Source: Globodera rostochiensis
Lineage: Eukaryota; Nematoda; Chromadorea; Rhabditida; Heteroderidae
Length of the DNA stretch: 64,000 nt
Direction of reading: 5' to 3'
Assembly: GCA_018350325.1 (NCBI GenBank)
Contig: JAEVLN010000011.1
Coordinates: forward strand, 62,001-126,000
Position numbers and translations under genes: made by a program. The notes beneath the pieces were generated by a model. The model was given only the letters and a program-made list of their open reading frames with translations. It ran no database searches and had not been told where the DNA came from. Positions 46,165 through 57,260 of the stretch are shown in pieces. Each line of letters opens with the position of its first letter. Position 1 is the stretch's first letter.

Positions 46165-48565
46165 CATTTATTGTGATTTTTGGACTAAATTGTTCAACGA
46201 AAATCACTAAAAAATTGAATATGTTACCCGATATTTACGGGCCAGACATTTAAGCACTTATTTATCGTTCTTCGGCCTCACATGCACTCCCCCAATTAAC
46301 CGATCCCTAATTATTAGTGTAGAACAATGGCATAAAAATAATGATCAACCAACACAAATTTTTTCGAATCAACTTATTTTTCTTGTTTAACTTCTTAAAA
46401 TTACAAACTTTTCATTATTATATATTTCATCTCTTTCATGTTGACTAAACATTCTCGAGTTGTCAATTCGAATTTGATTACCACTGGGATTTATGTTAAT
46501 ATTTATAATTTAAAATTAATATGCTTCATGTTCACTTTTGTTTGTTTAAAAAAATCGGCCAACCAAATAGAATAATACTATTTTTGTTAAATGTTTTTAG
46601 AATGGTAAATTTGAGAACTCATTGAAGAACTATTAAAACTTTAATAATTATTAATTAACAATGATTTCCTCGACACTGTCTAAACTCGGCATTATTTGTT
46701 TATTTAATATTAATTAGATTTAAAAAGATTAGTTTCTTTTGTTAATGCTATCCTGTTATAAAAATTAAGCTCAGCTGTATTTTGTTTTTTCTATTTAATA
46801 AATTAACTTAATTTTAATTTATGCTGCCTTTGAACTTTCGGTGCAATGTATTTGTCTCTAATCAATGTGGGTGCTCTATTTTAAATGCTCCACCTTCTTT
46901 TTACTTCAAAGTGATGGACAATCGGTTAATTTTTTTGATTCAAATGGCTCATTTTTAAGTTATTTAAAATTATGATTTTCATTTTAGAAACAAAGTGTAA
47001 TTCTTTTTATTTATATTTTTGATATTTTTTTTCATGTTCTTAGTTGGATGTATTGCTTTGTTATTTTGAAATTTATTTTCAATTAAACCGATTATTGAAA
47101 GTAATCAATATGTTAATGAATCTATATTTAAGCTTCATCTGTTCTGCAACAGAATTTCAAACACCAGCGCAGGATTATCTTTTTCTTTTAAATTACAATT
47201 TCTGTGTATTATTCGATTCGCCATTTTTTGATTCAAAGAATTTTTCAACAGGAAATTATCATAGGACGCTTTTTTTTAAAAATTTCTATAAGTTTAATGC
47301 CGATTAAAGGGTGTCGAAATATGAAAGTTGATCGGTTGTAAAATATTGTATTTATTTCTTCGTCAATAGCATTTATATTTATATCTTTAATTGCCTTGCT
47401 AGTGTCGGATATGCGTATTATTAATAAAAGCTTTATGCCGTGGGTTAAAGCTTTATTCAATCTCAACTAAACACAACCGCTTCTTTTTATTACTTTAATG
47501 AAAGTTTTGCTTCAACTGAACTCCAAATTTTTTTTTTTATATTTTATATTATTTTTAAATTTTGCCATTTTATTATTTTTAAATAAACTCCATATTCCTA
47601 GAATAACAGGTAAAGTGTTCACTTTTTTATTTTAGAACTAAAATTTTATTTGAATTGTAATTTATACTATTTTATTTCAACAAGAAAATTATTTTATAGG
47701 TACTGTGAAGTTTTTTAAATAAACTTTTTTTTTAGATTTTAAACCGACCACATAAAAGTGTTTATAGTAAAAATATAATTTTGGATATTGTTTTTAATTT
47801 ATAAAACTCAATTTACGAATAATTGTTTATCTGTTTAACAAAATCCGCTTTGGCCATTGCTCGGCGACCATTTATGGCGATCTCTCCTTGCAGTCCATTG
47901 AAAATAGGAGCATCACAGATAATGTTTAAATAAATAATTAAATATTATTTAGATTATCTTAAAGAAATATTTTACATGGAAAATTGTTTAAGCTTTTTAT
48001 CTTTAAATATAATCAAATATATATTGTCACTTAATATTTTGTAACAAGTGTAATTGAGATAGAGATTGAAGGAATTAAAATATTTGTCACGATTAAATTG
48101 TTTAAGATTCATATAAATCTCAGTTCATCGATATTTTTTCTCCCAAATTTTTTGTTTGCACATTTTTTAAAGATATTTAATTTTATTTTTATAAATCTGT
48201 AGTTTATAAAAGCCTTCTTTTAACTTTAAATTAATTATTAATTCAGGTTTTTAATTAATCAGTTTTATTTTTAAATTTGATAAATTATTTTATGCTGTCG
48301 GGACCATCTTCTTGACGGAATTTGCGAGTCTTCAAATGCACTAATGACTAAGTAAATTAATTGAGAGCTTCGATTTTCGTTTAAATCATTTTGAATAAAA
48401 GCATTCTAATTATTTTTTTATATTTGTTTACTTTTGAAAAAAATTGTAAGTTATATAATTACATTTTATTTTCGTTAAATATAAATGTTAAAATTAATTT
48501 TCAAATTAGTTTTAATAATGACAATAATTAAAATTGACTATTGTTTAAGATAACACAGATTAATA
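46165..48565. other. AT-rich stretch with weak ORFs
   Basis: An 87-codon plus frame at 47044-47307 (CSATEFQTPAQDYLFLLN) and a GC-richer patch at 47845-47920 (SALAIARRPFMAISPCSPL) are unsupported. Otherwise nothing. Confidence 0.4.
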
Positions 48566-48571
48566 ATTCAA

Positions 48572-49000
48572 TAAAAAATTATGGGGTGCGTTGATGACCG
48601 AATTACTCTAACCGTCCGCTCTTTTTAGCACCCTATTTCTTCAAAAAATAAAATGTTCAAAAAAGTAACTAAAAAATTATTAGATGGGGTACGTTGATGA
48701 CCAAATTAGTCTAACCGTCTGACTCTCTCTTTTTAGCACCCTATTTCTTCAAAAAATAAAATGTTCAAAAAAGTAACTAAAAAATTATTAGATGGGGTGC
48801 GTTGATGACCGAATTACTCTAACCGTCTAACTCTCTCTTTTTAGCAAAATATTTCTTCAAAAAATAAAATGTTCAAAAAAGTAACTAAAAAATTATTCGA
48901 TGGCGTGCGTTGATGACCGAATTACTCTAACCGTCTAACTCTCTCTTTTTAGCACAATATTTTTTCAAAAAATAAAATGTTCAAAAAGTAACTAAAAAAT
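48572..49000 (+). repeat. Minisatellite array, about 105-bp unit, ~4 copies
   Basis: Same unit and orientation as 32734-33750 (GGGGTGCGTTGATGACC, TCTAACCG, TTTTTAGCACC, TATTTCTTCAAAAAATAAAA). Array-specific variants (GACCGAATT, AGCACCC) are shared between its copies, indicating local homogenisation after the arrays separated. Confidence 0.93.
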
Positions 49001-49380
49001 GCCTAATTATTCTAGATGTTTTTATAATATTACTTAACGTGTAACTATTTTTTCGTAATTTTTTAATAAAATTTAAGAGTTTTACCATTCCATATTCTAT
49101 TTTTATTTTATATTACTTCTTTTGTAATTTTGTGATCAACATTTTCCACAATCCAAGTGTCCGCTCCAGGCCATATAAATCCTTGCCAAAGTTTTTAGAA
49201 ATTGTTTATTTTTCATTTTTATATGAGTCCGAGGTTTTTTTTTCTTTTTAGAATTTGTTTTCTGCCTAAGAGAAAAATTTATATTACAAAATAGTATGGG
49301 AATAAATTTTGTAAAATTTATTTTTTAAATTAAGTCAGGATGTTCACTTAAAAAATTAACACAAAATTCGTAGAAATATA

Positions 49381-49402
49381 TTTATATATATATATATATA
49401 TA
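49381..49402. repeat. (TA)n microsatellite
   Basis: About ten uninterrupted TA units; the surrounding 49005-50035 is AT-rich and holds a GC-richer patch at 49545-49620 open in two plus frames (AQRVNFDQLFLPYKLNLLG; RNDRMLNFYFLNN). Confidence 0.85.
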
Positions 49403-50038
49403 TCATCAATTGTTAAATAAATACATTATTTAAGTTTCATCCATTTATTAAATTTTTTAGAAAATTTGGTTCTTTGAAATTAAAATATGGAAATGCGGAA
49501 TGATCGAATGCTAAATTTTTATTTTTTGAACAACCGTTATTTTTTGCGCAGCGTGTGAATTTCGATCAGCTCTTCTTGCCTTATAAGCTGAATCTCCTGG
49601 GACTACTGCTCGTTTTTTGAAATTTTATTTCACAGTTTCATTTTCAGACTACTTATTTTAACTCTTTTTAGATGATGACTAGAAGTAGAAGGAGCAAACT
49701 TGCACTATATATCTATTAATTTATGTTGAAGTTTTTCTAATTAACTGACATTATTATTATATTTTAAATGTAAATAATTGTTTTAATGCAATTAAGTAGT
49801 TTTATATAATAAATCATAAAATATAAAATACTTCTATTTTAAAGGTATAGTACAATTTATTGTCGCGTTTTTTGAGTTCTCCGAGGCATAAATACTCAGA
49901 AAATTTGACAATGAAATTTAAAACGTAAGTAATACTTGTAATCAATTTAGAATAGAAACGACTGATTAAAAACAAATGATCGAAGCGTGCTAATTGTCAT
50001 CTGGTTGGCGGCGGATCTAATAAATTTCCAATAATTTT

Positions 50039-50890
50039 ATGGATTATCAAAAACTAATTCAGAGAACGGTTAAGAAAAAATATAAACAGAAAGGTGTATC
50101 AAAAAAAGAGGATATTAATGAAACCAGCTTATATACAAATCAATATAATAATCGGCGGTCTCTTGAAGTTTCGTCAGTTTTGATTCCGCCGCGGTCTAAA
50201 TTGACCTTGCGTCAAAAACTTAATATTAGGGTTTTGCTTTATTTGATTAAGTAAGAATTTAACGCATTAAAAATACTTATAATCATGCATTAGTGTCATT
50301 TAAATCGTGTTTTTATACTCACGAGATTTAAAAAGGCATAAAAATTTAAATCCAATTTTATTTTAATACAGTATTTGAATAGTGCTTTTTAGAAAATTAA
50401 TTACTATTTAACAGATATTAGTGATTTCCTATTTTTTTAATGTATCTACATATTTTATACTCGAATTTTGCTCAAACACACGCAGCAATTATTTTTATAC
50501 ATTTTGTTTAATTTATTAGACAAATACTGATTTTATTTATTATTTCAATTAATTTTTATGTAAAGTTGGTGTGTTCAGTTATTAATTTTCTATTTTAAAA
50601 ATTTAAATGGACTTCACCCAGCTATAAAGAAAGCGCGTTGCGCTGAGCAGAAGCGTTCTGACGCCATATAGCATCACTCTAAGTTTATTCCGCTTATTAG
50701 GGATTATTCTATTATTTTTTTATTTGTTAATTTTTTAATTCGGGTTTTGTGAATTTACTAATATATTATTAGTTGGCGTATGTGTGCAAAACCTCGTGTT
50801 CAGCTGCGACTGGTATCTCCTGGTTCCGGGGAGGGAGAGTGTTGGTTATTATTCATTCGTTTGTACAAAATTCTTTACTACATTTTTTAA
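50039..50890 (+). CDS. Two-exon gene model, 109 aa, unknown function
   Basis: Exon 1 (50039-50250) starts at ATG: MDYQKLIQRTVKKKYKQKG, a basic N-terminus, then SLEVSSVLIPPRSKLTLRQK and a Leu-rich end. It runs into a consensus donor, TTAA|GTAAGAAT, leaving phase 2. The intron (50251-50772, 522 bp) ends TTACTAAT...TATTATTAG, a good branch-point and acceptor. Exon 2 (50773-50890) continues in phase as NWRMCAKPRVQLRLVSPGSG then EGECWLLFIRLYKILYYIF to TAA. Total 330 coding bases, a multiple of three. Start, donor, branch, acceptor, phase and stop all agree, which makes this one of the two best gene models here. No family recognised. Confidence 0.45.
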
Positions 50891-51404
50891 CATTTATTTC
50901 AAATAATTCTTCGTGTTTATTTTTGATATCGGTATTTTACAAATTTGGTTTAGCTTTGCCTTTAATGTTATATTCTATTCCATGTCAGCTATCAAATTTT
51001 ATTCATTTATTGTAGTGAATATTTTATTAAAAATCTCAAATGAACAAAAAAATTATTTTGGTTATATTGTGTTTGTTAATAAAAAAGTTAATAATAAATT
51101 AAGTCAAATTTTATTATCGTTTTATTTCAAAACATTATGACATTAAAATAAATCTGGTGTGCTTTATTTACAACAAATGAAATTTTAAAAAAAACCCAGC
51201 CCGGTGCGATCGCTTTTTTCTATTATTTAGCTGCATAATTTAATTCATAAAATAATTTTCGGATAATTAATAATAATTTTAAAACATGATAGGTTTTTAT
51301 TACAAACAAAAAACCCAAAGGTTTTAACAATTAAATATGAGTTCAAGAAATTTTTTTATAAGCATAATTTGAATATCAAGATTTTGTTTATTTTTTAAAA
51401 TATG

Positions 51405-51620
51405 CACGCCACCCGCAAAGTGACTTCTTTTTGACGCTGAACCGCTCTTTGTAAATTGTTCAATATAATTATAATAATGATTAACTTTCTTATTTCAAAT
51501 AAATTTAATCATTCATTGTTTTTAATATTTTTTGATTTAATATTTGCATTATTTTAAATTTTATTAAAATATAGTTTAATTTACAGTCTATATTTATTTT
51601 TTGGATGTTTCTGGAGTAAA
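51405..51620. repeat. Local direct duplication, copy 1 of 2 (internally deleted)
   Basis: Aligns with 51732-52015: GCCACC, CGCAAAG, GACTTCTTTTTGA, GCTGAACCG, TCTTTGTAAATT, ATTAACTTTCTTATTT, TATTTATTTTTTGGATGTTT. Copy 1 lacks about 45 bp present in copy 2 after GCCACC. Confidence 0.85.
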
Positions 51621-51731
51621 GCCCATGAACCACAGTACGAATCACAGTACGAATGAAGTCTTTAAAAGCAAAGAATAAGTGAAAGCATTTATAACAAACA
51701 TTTTTTTGTTTTTTTTGGGTTGCTTTGAAAG

Positions 51732-52015
51732 ATATGGACGCCACCAATCCACCAGAAAAAATTGTCCTCGAGAATTTGGCCGTCGCAAAGCGGACTTCTT
51801 TTTGATGCTGAACCGGTCTTTGTAAATTATTCAATATTATGATAACGATTAACTTTCTTATTTTAATAATCGTTCATTCGTTTTAATATTTTTCGAGTTA
51901 ACATTTGCCGTGATTTTTAAAATGTATTAAAACATACTTTAATTTACAGGTTTAATTCTATATTTATTTTTTATATTTGCAAACCATTTATTTTTTGGAT
52001 GTTTCTGGTTATTCT
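51732..52015. repeat. Local direct duplication, copy 2 of 2 (longer copy)
   Basis: Longer version of 51405-51620. Its GC-rich start holds an ATG-to-TGA frame (51734-51805) reading MDATNPPEKIVLENLAVAKR then TSF; copy 1 keeps start and stop but is deleted between. A 109-codon minus frame (51505-51834) crosses from one copy into the other and is probably not real. Confidence 0.85.
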
Positions 52016-52451
52016 CATTAATGGCCATAACAATTAATGATTAGCTGTAAACGTTTTTAATATTCATATCAATCAAACATGCGCTTTATTATTTCTCTTT
52101 TTATTGAAAATGTTATTATCTTGACTGTTGATTTTAATTTTACCTATTTATTTTTAAATTGAAGAAGTTCTTCCAGACCTTGGGCGACGCAAGTGCTTCT
52201 CTGATGTCCACTACTTTGTAGATGCTTGAAACCGTTTGCATGAGTTTCAGCAATTTTTTTTTCTGAATATTTGTTTGAATAACATTTTTGATTTTTTTTA
52301 TTCAATTCAGCAATTAGTTCTCCAGTAGCGAATTCTTTTTCGGGATAGTGAAGTTCAAAATAGATTCCTGCTACGAAATTGTTGATACTATTTTTTTTAA
52401 TAAAGAGGAGATATGTACTTGATGCACTTTTTGCTTATCATTTCCTTTTAA

Positions 52452-52577
52452 ATTCTGGGACACTGTTTGTGGAAAGACTCCAAATGCATCCTAAGTCCTT
52501 TAGTTGTTCCAGTACATGACGTCTCTGGCGAACGACCTGTTTTTTTTTTATTTCAAATTATAATTAATTTTGATTAA
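52452..52577 (+). other. Open frame of 41 codons in a GC-richer patch
   Basis: Reads ILGHCLWKDSKCILSPLVVP then VHDVSGERPVFF to TAA. The same frame upstream, across one TAA, has an ATG and a hydrophobic MYLMHFLLIISF, which would look like a signal peptide if the stop were read through. No acceptor AG at the junction. The patch at 52690-52800 downstream is open in all three plus frames and serves as a warning against such calls. Confidence 0.25.
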
Positions 52578-52804
52578 TTTAATTATCCTAATAATAATTT
52601 CATATTTTCTTATTATATTTTAAATACGTTCTGAGAGTTTAAACTTGTTTTTACTTAGACAGTTGTATAATTTTATGACTGTCAAATCCTGCGCGACCAC
52701 GAATTGTTCCTCCTGTACACCCTGATTTTTTCTGGTCAATGAGAAAGACTCGCTGGGATGCAAAACCCCACTCCTAATTAGTGATCAATAATTTTTCCCC
52801 AAAA

Positions 52805-53675
52805 GCGGTAGATTCTGTCTTTGACAGAATTTTTTTAATTATGAAAAACATTTAATGTGTAGAAGCGGATTCAGTGTTGAGATAAAGTGAAAATAAACAA
52901 AATAAATAATAGCATTGTTCTTTATTTTCAAATAAGTTTTAAAAAATCCAAACTTACAGATTAAGCTTTAATCCGTTCTTTTCATTTATTTCTGATAAGC
53001 GTATACTGGATTCGAATATAATTGGTTTTTAAATCTCTAATTATTATTATTTTTTTAATTTTTTAAATGAATTAGATTTTATTGTAAAAGTTAATATTTC
53101 TGAAAACCCCGATGATTCCGGACACGACGCTTCAACGCATTTATTAAACTTTTTTTAAAAATTTACTGGTAATAATATTATCTTAAATCAGTCATCTAAA
53201 TGGTTAATTTATGTTGGATATTATTTTTTTATAAATTTGGATAATATTTAAAAAATATATTATTTTAAATTTTAGTTTTATGCCCACTACAAAAGCTTGC
53301 GCATAGGTATCTATGACTTTTTATGTTTCATAATATTTATTAATTACGATAAAATATCTGCGCTACTAAACATGGATGACCATTAAAAGGCTAAAATTTT
53401 TCGTTTCAAAATAAATAAAATTAATTAGCAAAAATGAAAAATTAGAAAATCAATGTATAAAAAAACTAATCCATTTATAAAATTACGTGTGATAAAATTT
53501 TACCATCATTGGTTTAAATAAATAACCTTGTTTACAAAACACCCGGAGATAATCGTTTTATAATAGTTTTCCTCCTCCGAGTCGCTCTCCAGACGATTCA
53601 GACCACACAATTTTTGTTTTGCTCATTTAAAATTTATTACTTTCTTATGTAATTTTAAGCGTTTTGCAAAGATAT
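52805..53675. other. AT-rich stretch, nothing supportable
   Basis: No gene, repeat or element end seen. A GC-richer 40-bp patch lies at 53570-53610. Confidence 0.45.
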
Positions 53676-53676
53676 T

Positions 53677-53796
53677 TTCCGTTCCGTATTTCAAGTTTCG
53701 TATTACGTAATTATTCCGTATATATCGTCCTTCCGTATACCGTATACCGTGTTCTGTATTTTTGGCATTACGTAATTCGGTGTTCCGTATTTTTCA
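53677..53796. repeat. Irregular short-motif repeat: TTCCGTAT / ATTACGTAAT
   Basis: Within 120 bp TTCCGTAT occurs three times (one followed by ACCGTATACCGT), TTCCGTATTT-like ends twice and ATTACGTAA twice, with AT spacers; a further TTTCCGTATTTAT is at 54080-54092. CCGTA motifs are otherwise rare in this DNA. It is not a simple tandem array. Possible subterminal repeats of the Tc1-like relic 500 bp downstream, or a protein-binding cluster. Confidence 0.6.
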
Positions 53797-54264
53797 AAAA
53801 AATATGGAAAAAATAAGAATTATATTTTAATGGTCTATTGTTAATTACAAAATTAAATTTTTTTTTGTTGGGTCCTTAAAGGCTCAGTTTGAAATTTTGG
53901 TGACAGATGGCCAAATTTTATTTGTTTTTTTTATCTTAATAAATATCGTTAAAAATCTTCAAAAAAATAAACTCGGCGGCGCCTATCAATCGATACCACC
54001 GACCCGGAATGTAACCGGTTTGACCGAACGAACATGACGGCCTTTTACGGAGAAAACTTGTTGAACGATGGACGCTCGTTTCCGTATTTATTTTTTAGCT
54101 TTACGCAATTCCCGTTTTTTACCATTCCATGACTCTTGATTATATTATTACTTTAATGACTTTTATTTAATCTATGATATTTTATATGGTGATTAAAATC
54201 GGCAAGTATTATTTGTTATTAGTATTTAAACTTGGTGTTTTTTTTTACCTTATTCATATTTTTA

Positions 54265-54525
54265 AATCAAAGCAAGAACAGGGTCAGATCGTTGAGTTAA
54301 ACCGAGATGGACTCACCAAAAGAGAAATTGGACGAAGGTTGAATCATTCAAAGGATGTTACCTCAAATTTTCTCAAAATCCTGATGACTTCATAAATGTT
54401 GTAATCGAAGCCAACCCATTCTTTTTATGGATCCTGAGAACTATGGGAAACGTAACAGTCCTGGGAAGCCAAAGAAACTGTGTGAGAGAACAAAGCGCTG
54501 GATGTTCGCGGATTTGAGCACATTT
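54265..54525 (+). pseudogene. Tc1/Tc3-type transposase N-terminal fragment, frameshifted
   Basis: Residues SKQEQGQIVELNRDGLTKRE then IGRRLNHSKDVTSNFL (54265-54377) match the first helix-turn-helix of Tc1/Tc3 transposases (E-R/Q-x-x-I-x-x-L-x-x-x-G-L-S-x-R-E-I-A-R-x-L-x-x-S). After an insertion of about 50 bp the next conserved piece continues one frame over at 54430-54525: DPENYGKRNSPGKPKKLCER then TKRWMFADLS, matching the D-P-x-x-Y-G, GRPRKLSER linker and start of the second HTH. The catalytic DDE core is missing. Dead relic; terminal repeats not found. Confidence 0.6.
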
Positions 54526-54682
54526 ACTAAATTATTTAATACATTTACGCAATTACTAAAAGGTAATGTAATTAAGTGGCGGTAGACTATTGGTTTCTTT
54601 TTTACTACTCTTAATATGTATATAAAGTTTAAATGTGATATTAAGTTTGTTTTATTTAATTGGGTCATTATTTTTATTTATT

Positions 54683-54775
54683 ATGTTTAAAAAGATCTGT
54701 ATGGTCGAAACACGGCGCGCAGCTATTGATTATAATAATAAAAAGCATAAGAATATTAAAATAGATAACAAACAA
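54683..54775 (+). CDS. Small ORF, 30 aa
   Basis: ATG-to-TAA: MFKKICMVETRRAAIDYNNK then a Lys/Asn-rich tail. It lies 160 bp after the Tc1-like relic; the ETRRAAID part sits in a GC-richer patch. Could be a further transposase scrap or chance. Confidence 0.22.
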
Positions 54776-54779
54776 TAAA

Positions 54780-56540
54780 TAAGTTATTTAGAACAAGAAA
54801 TAACCGATTACCGAGCATGATTGTTCTTAAAAAATATTTAATTTTTTACATTTTTTATTAAAAATTTCTTACATTAAATATTTATTCATTTTTATATTAA
54901 ACTGAATTGGCATTTATTATGTTTTTTTGAGAATTAGCAATTTGTCTGTGTGTGGAGATGAGAACACAATTGTATATTTTTATCTTGATTTTCTTAGACT
55001 TAATTCACTTTTATATTATCAGAAATAATTTAATTTTCCAGGGTTTTTTTGTTAACTTTTTTTATTTTCATAAACATGGTCCTTGATTATTATATTATTT
55101 AATAAGAATCATATCGAATTTTTGGTTACTGTTTAAATTTATATAAAATTTCAAATATCTTATCCCAAGGCGTTCTTTATATTAATATAAAATGGAGAAA
55201 CACAAGACAAAAAATTGCAATATTTTTTATTTCCGGCGCGTCGAAATTGTGCTTTTAATTATGTTTTTTGCAGTGTCTCAGTTGCAATTGTCGTTTTAAC
55301 ATTGTATAGTTGTTCTTTCTGGTTTGTAATCATTTAGTTAAAATATTTTAACTAAATAAAATTCAATTGCATCCTCAAATGGGTAAAAATAACATTGCAG
55401 TCATCCTGTTCCATTCGACCAGCATCGCCTGTATTTTACCGTTTTTAAGTTTTTCTTCTTATTCTGAGTATTACTCGATACTTGATCACCACACTTAACA
55501 TTTTTCCGTTGAACAAAGGCTTCTAATTAATAAATAAAAGTGAGAATGTAAAACCCGTTAACTTCATCTGCACCTTGTTTTCATGTCTAATAAGGTTTTA
55601 ATTTTATTATTAAAAAACTATATGAATTTTAAACTAAGATTTACTCATGATATTGTCCAATTCCAAATATGAGAATAAAATTGCAATCAACAGGCATACT
55701 GGAGTTTAAATTTTTTTATTTTATTATTTTTTTCTTCTCTTAACAATAAGTTTAATTTAATCCAAAAAAAATTAAAATTTACTTATAGCATCGATATCAT
55801 TATTACAAATTTTTCGATATTCAAATTTATATGTGTTGTACTTTATTTATGCCTTTTTATTACAATATTAAGCAAACTTACCTTTTAATATTTAAGTAAT
55901 TTTAAGCATATATTTTTTTATTTAATATGGCTTGACACTTATAAGCAGGTTTGTGTAGTGACTGCATCTGTAATTTAACTTTGTGCCCTTGTAAGTTGAC
56001 TTCATCTTTCTTCTTTTCGCCGAGACGATTAAATTTTTTAAATAAGCTTTATAGTTGAGTAATCTCTTCCCGATTTACCTATTATTAATGAGAATTTATA
56101 AATTCAATTTACACTAGTATAAATAACTTTAGAAGAAAAGCAGAAATAAATCCTTCAAAGTGTTTTACATACACAGTATTAATCGTTAAAATACAAATAA
56201 ATAGCAATTTAATGCATTGGTTCTATTTGATCTAAAGTTTACTTCGCATTTCACTATTCGGTGTTTAAGAAGAAATTATTTATTTCAAGTGTGATTAATG
56301 TTTCAAATACTTACTCTGGTCTCACAATTTTATGTAAAATTTTAAATTGTTTTATCAGAAATTACAAATTTGATAATTTATACTTTTTTGCAGCAGTATT
56401 TGAAATTTTTATTCAGCCATGTCAACCCATTTTAATATATTTTATCATTCACCTAGTTTAAGTCGTATTCTTCTCTTTGAGCTACGGATTTTTAATGATC
56501 ATGGGCTCAGTCGTTGATGCTTGATGTCATATCCATTTGG
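54780..56540. other. AT-rich stretch, nothing firm
   Basis: A 66-codon frame at 56261-56461 is hydrophobic and of chance length. No repeats or element ends noticed. Confidence 0.4.
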
Positions 56541-56542
56541 AT

Positions 56543-56869
56543 CAGGGAGCTCAGATCATCATCGAGGAATATGGCAACTGACTCCAAAAATATCGCATTT
56601 TCTGCTTCACTGTTGGGTGGGGGGGTCGGCGGTGCCGATAGGCGCCGCCGAGAAAATTTTGAATTTTTGACTCAATTTATTAACAGATTTGCAATCAAAA
56701 ACATCAAATTGTACGAATCAAAGACACTTTTTTCGGGAATTTTCATTTTTTTTACAAAGTTCAAAATATGGCAAATTATGGCAAGTGTGGAAATATGGCA
56801 AACAATAAGGCAAATTCTCAAAATTATGGCATTTTTTTGCCTTAAAAATAAGGTAATTTGAGCTCCCTG
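56543..56869. mobile_element. hAT-like MITE, 327 bp
   Basis: Bounded by CAGGGAGCTCAGAT (56543-56556) and its near-perfect inverse ATTTGAGCTCCCTG (56856-56869), 13 of 14 bases paired. CAGGG ends are typical of hAT elements (family knowledge). The right half holds repeated TATGGCAAA motifs (56766-56850), and the centre has a 9-bp GC stem GGCGGTGCC-GATA-GGCGCCGCC (56628-56649). No transposase. The flanking 8-mers do not match, so the target duplication has decayed or the borders are slightly off. Confidence 0.5.
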
Positions 56870-57130
56870 ACTCTGAAGGTGATTTTTAAATAAATAAATA
56901 TTAATCACTACTCTTTCTAGTATAATAAAAAAATAACCGGTATAAAGCAAATCTATTGTTTTAGTCTTTTTAAAAAGTGTTCATCTTCAATTTAACCTTG
57001 AACTATTAAATATCTTGGTAAATAAAGTTTTTAATTTTATTTTATTAACATCATTTGACATTTATCAATTCAGATCCAATATTTGTTTAATTAGCCTCCT
57101 CTCTTTTTTGCAATAGTTTAAATCACTTAC

Positions 57131-57260
57131 GATAAGTAATCCATATACAAATCTTTCCACATGACCTCTTCCCCCTGAGCACCGTCGATGTTGTCGCGCA
57201 AATATGTCTGCAAGAGAACTGGGTCGATCGTGGCCCACTCCTCCGTCGCCGGCTCCCCAA
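57131..57260 (-). CDS. Candidate 130-bp internal exon, winged-helix-like
   Basis: GC-rich (over 55%) block bounded on the minus strand by a GACTAAG acceptor (57261-57267) and a TATC|GTAAGT donor (GT at 57129-57130). The frame (2 nt + 42 codons + 2 nt) reads GEPATEEWATIDPVLLQTYL, RDNIDGAQGEEVMWKDLYMD, YL; 18 of 42 codons start with G. The pattern L-Q-x-x-L-x-D-N, 7-8 residues, then V-x-x-x-x-L-Y-x-x-Y-L resembles the first half of RFX-type DNA-binding domains (LQWLxDNYExAEGVxxPRSxLYxHYL). That likeness is from memory and weak. Other frames are also open. No adjacent exon found. Confidence 0.42.

Noticed and set aside
51505..51834. 109-codon minus-strand ORF
   Set aside because: It spans from one copy of a local duplication into the other and is antisense to a better ATG frame at 51734-51805.
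52690..52800. GC-rich patch with a convincing coding frame
   Set aside because: All three plus-strand frames look equally protein-like over 17-33 codons (for example NPARPRIVPPVHPDFF, MTVKSCATTNCSSC, DCQILRDHELFLLY). It is kept as a control showing that appearance alone does not identify a coding frame here.
54441..54668. 75-codon minus-strand ORF
   Set aside because: Its start lies antisense to the Tc1-like transposase fragment; the rest is low-complexity.
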